Assembly: GCA_900551225.1 (NCBI GenBank)
Contig: URUZ01000307.1
Location: 1 to 7,556 of the forward strand
Length of the DNA stretch: 7,556 nt
Direction: 5' to 3'
Origin: an uncultured Clostridium sp.
GTDB taxonomy: Bacteria; Bacillota; Clostridia; Lachnospirales; Lachnospiraceae
The number at the start of each line of letters is the position of its first letter. Within the stretch, counting starts at the first letter, position 1. A model generated the notes under the pieces. That model was not told the origin of the DNA. It did no database searches and saw nothing but the letters and a program-made list of their open reading frames with translations. Made by a program: the position numbers and the translations under genes. Shown here piece after piece: positions 5,738 through 7,556 of the stretch.

Positions 5738-7210
5738 TTACTTTCCTGAAGATGTTGTGATTTTACCAGAGGGTACGTTGGTTGTCGCATTGGTTTCCGT
5801 GCCTTCCAGGTGATAGCAGAGAACCGGCGTTCCCGCCTCAATGTTCTCATATATGGTTTTAGCAACAGCAGGCGGAAGGTTTACGCAACCATGAGAACCT
5901 TTCTTTTTATAGATTGTACCCCCAAAGTCGGAACGCCAGTAGCCATCGTGCATTCCAATATTCCCATTAAATGGAAGCCAGTATGACACAGGGGTTTTAT
6001 AACCCTCCCCTTTTAATGTTGCATTGCGCTGCTTGTAAGTCAATTCATATGCCCCAGCCGGAGTGCTCCAGCCCTTGGCCGCATCCCCCGACACAAAATC
6101 GGATTCAATGAGCAGTTCTCCATCCTTATAGTAAAATAAGTGCTGGGCCGTCAGATTCATCTCAACATAGGTATCACCATAGTCAGGTCCGTCATGGCTG
6201 AGGGCTGTCTGCAGGTAAACAGGCTCCCGCTCCTGGCTTTCGCCGGACTGTATCAGTTCAATCAGGCGGTCCGTCTCTGCCTTTTTGTCAATCATCCATC
6301 CATAGTGTCCCTTGGTAAGCTTCACAGTGGGTCCATAGGAGGTTTTTAATTCTTTTGCGCGGTAGGCCGTATTGTATGTCTCTGCCAGCCACTGCACATA
6401 TTCTTCTGCCTTGGCCCGGTCCACCACTGCGCTGCCATTTTCATCCTCCGACAGCCATCCCCAGATGGTGCTGCCGTCCAGTATCTCCTGCCGGCTGCCG
6501 AAGAGGTAGGTTATCCTCACCTGCCCATAGGGCGCCCACATCTCCCTCTTCTCCAGCAGTTCTGCGCTGTCCGCCATTACTTCCGGCTCCCTGTAAACCC
6601 CCAGTGACTCCAGGGAAATCCGCCCTTCCATCCTGGCAACCGCCACCTTTATCTCATCCGTAAGCTGTTCCGGATCAGGTGAACTGCCTCTCTGCTCGGG
6701 CACAATCACCAGTCCGGTTCCTTCCTGATAGGTGAGATATGCATTGGCCGGCTCTTTTATTTTGCCGGGATTCATACAGTCCAGATTGGTGATCAGGTTC
6801 TCCAATTTCTCCTGATTACAGCTCACCATATATTTTTGCTGATACTCCCTGCCTTTGAACATACGAAATCCCCACAGCAGGGCATTCTGCTCCTTCAGGA
6901 TTGTTTCCAGGGTGCCATCGAACAGGGGTCTGAGCTCTATATCCCTGCCGGAAATGATTTCCTCTTTTTCTTCCCTCTCCTCTATAATCAATTGGTAACT
7001 GCTGATACCCTCACTTACCTTTTCTTTTACCTCTTCCACCGTCATGCCGGCAGCCGGGATTTCGCCAATGATTGTGTTTGGCAGGAAGGAATTCCTGTAT
7101 TTCAGGCTGACGGCCAGATATAACCCCAGAAAAACTGCTAAAAGAAGTCTGTTTCTCCGGCGTCTCAACGTTTTTCTGTTCCTTTTTCTGCTCCTGGTCC
7201 TCTCACCCAT
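5738..7210 (-). CDS. Membrane-anchored L,D-transpeptidase (YkuD catalytic domain)
   Basis: This 490-residue protein forms or modifies peptidoglycan cross-links outside the membrane. It has a short, very basic cytoplasmic N-terminus (residues 1-21), one transmembrane anchor at about 22-37, and an extracytoplasmic region of putative peptidoglycan-binding type from about 45 to 340. A C-terminal YkuD domain runs from about 346 to 467. The catalytic motif is GMHDGYW with H421 followed by KGSHGCVNLP (437-446), with nucleophile C442. N444 replaces the arginine seen in many SHGCxR enzymes, a common variant in Firmicutes. The tail after 468 is short, polar and Thr/Ser-rich. GGAG eight bases upstream supports the start. 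The gene has its own promoter and runs into the MocR gene after 12 bp. No functional link to the downstream operon is evident. Confidence 0.92.
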   Translation of the reverse strand: MGERTRSRKRNRKTLRRRRNRLLLAVFLGLYLAVSLKYRNSFLPNTIIGEIPAAGMTVEEVKEKVSEGISSYQLIIEEREEKEEIISGRDIELRPLFDGTLETILKEQNALLWGFRMFKGREYQQKYMVSCNQEKLENLITNLDCMNPGKIKEPANAYLTYQEGTGLVIVPEQRGSSPDPEQLTDEIKVAVARMEGRISLESLGVYREPEVMADSAELLEKREMWAPYGQVRITYLFGSRQEILDGSTIWGWLSEDENGSAVVDRAKAEEYVQWLAETYNTAYRAKELKTSYGPTVKLTKGHYGWMIDKKAETDRLIELIQSGESQEREPVYLQTALSHDGPDYGDTYVEMNLTAQHLFYYKDGELLIESDFVSGDAAKGWSTPAGAYELTYKQRNATLKGEGYKTPVSYWLPFNGNIGMHDGYWRSDFGGTIYKKKGSHGCVNLPPAVAKTIYENIEAGTPVLCYHLEGTETNATTNVPSGKITTSSGK

Positions 7211-7253
7211 TGGGATTGCTCCATTTCCGCTGTTCGGCGTTTACTTCTCCCTG

Positions 7254-7282
7254 ATTATATCAACCAATTTGTACCATGAAAA
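7254..7282 (-). promoter_or_regulatory. Extended -10 housekeeping promoter of the L,D-transpeptidase gene
   Basis: The minus strand has TGATATAAT, a perfect -10 hexamer TATAAT (7254-7259) preceded by the TGn extension. A moderate -35 match, TTTTCA (7277-7282), lies 17 bp upstream, matching four of six consensus positions. The start site would fall near 7247, giving a leader of about 37 bases. This promoter probably also drives the MocR gene behind it. Confidence 0.65.
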
Positions 7283-7315
7283 CAGGAGAATTGTATGGCG
7301 GACAATTTTGCAATC

Positions 7316-7556
7316 CTATTGCTTGCCAGTTAAATTGTATTTTTTGATCTTATGCTGCAGCGCCTGTCTTGTGATCTGAAGGGACTGGGCTGTGGCTGTC
7401 ACATTTCCCTTGTTTTCCCTCAGGGCGGCGGACAGGATCTGCCGCTCGTAGCTGTCCATGCAGGCCTTCAGCCCCTGGTCGGCAGTGCAAAGGGCGGCGA
7501 AGCCGTCCGGTATGGGGGCTGAGACGCTGTCCGGCCAGGGAGCCGCGGGGCTGTCC
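7316..7556 (-). CDS. Sigma-54-dependent transcriptional activator, C-terminal end (partial)
   Basis: The reading frame is open from the window edge to a TAG stop at 7316-7318, showing the last 79 residues. The final half is a Fis-type helix-turn-helix: DSYERQILSAALRENKGNV followed by TATAQSLQITRQALQHKIKK (residues 34-72 of the visible part). This is the DNA-binding end typical of enhancer-binding proteins of the NtrC/RocR type. The preceding 30 residues, rich in Pro and Ala, look like the linker after the AAA+ ATPase domain. The ATPase and sensor domains lie outside the window, so the signal is unknown. Such proteins bind upstream sites and open sigma-54 promoters. The sigma-54 promoter at 4149-4165 is a plausible nearby target, although the L,D-transpeptidase and MocR genes lie between. 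Confidence 0.87.
   Translation of the reverse strand, partial: DSPAAPWPDSVSAPIPDGFAALCTADQGLKACMDSYERQILSAALRENKGNVTATAQSLQITRQALQHKIKKYNLTGKQ

Noticed and set aside
7289..7307. A 6-bp hairpin (AATTGT/ACAATT) just after the sigma-54 activator's stop codon, considered as a terminator
   Set aside because: The stem is short and AT-rich, and on the minus strand it is followed by CTCCTGTTTT, not an immediate T-run.

Overview
The window looks like chromosomal DNA of a mid-GC Clostridia member, most likely a gut Lachnospiraceae of the Enterocloster/Hungatella type. This rests on gene content, AGGAG-type ribosome binding sites and codon use, not on a marker gene. All six genes I support lie on the minus strand, so transcription runs from high to low coordinates. 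Nearly all of the sequence is coding; the plus-strand open frames are shadows.

In transcription order the window holds: the C-terminal end of a sigma-54-dependent activator (7316-7556, cut by the window edge); an L,D-transpeptidase (5738-7210) with its own extended -10 promoter; a MocR/GntR-type regulator with an aminotransferase fold (4322-5725), 12 bp behind the transpeptidase; a 230-bp AT-rich intergenic region; and a tight three-gene operon of an MFS transporter (2865-4091), a PatB/MalY-type C-S lyase or aminotransferase (1667-2845) and an NhaC-family antiporter (158-1606). After the operon comes a GC-rich tail (1-157) with strong base-pairing potential.

The best regulatory signal is in 4092-4321. 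A near-perfect sigma-54 (-24/-12) promoter, TTGGCATGAAACTTGCT, lies on the minus strand at 4149-4165, ahead of the MFS gene. About 60 bp further upstream is an unusual repeat cluster (4221-4316): a 19-bp perfect inverted repeat whose right arm is duplicated as a 35-bp tandem direct repeat. Its distance from the predicted start site suits an upstream activator site for an enhancer-binding protein, and the end of such a protein is encoded at the right edge. The MocR regulator next door is a rival candidate for the same repeats.

My working model is that the MFS/C-S lyase/NhaC cassette imports and breaks down a sulfur-containing or otherwise beta-substituted amino acid. Its expression would be induced through sigma-54 and/or the PLP-binding MocR protein. 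The substrate and the regulatory wiring are inferences; the gene families, promoter match and repeats are read directly from the sequence.
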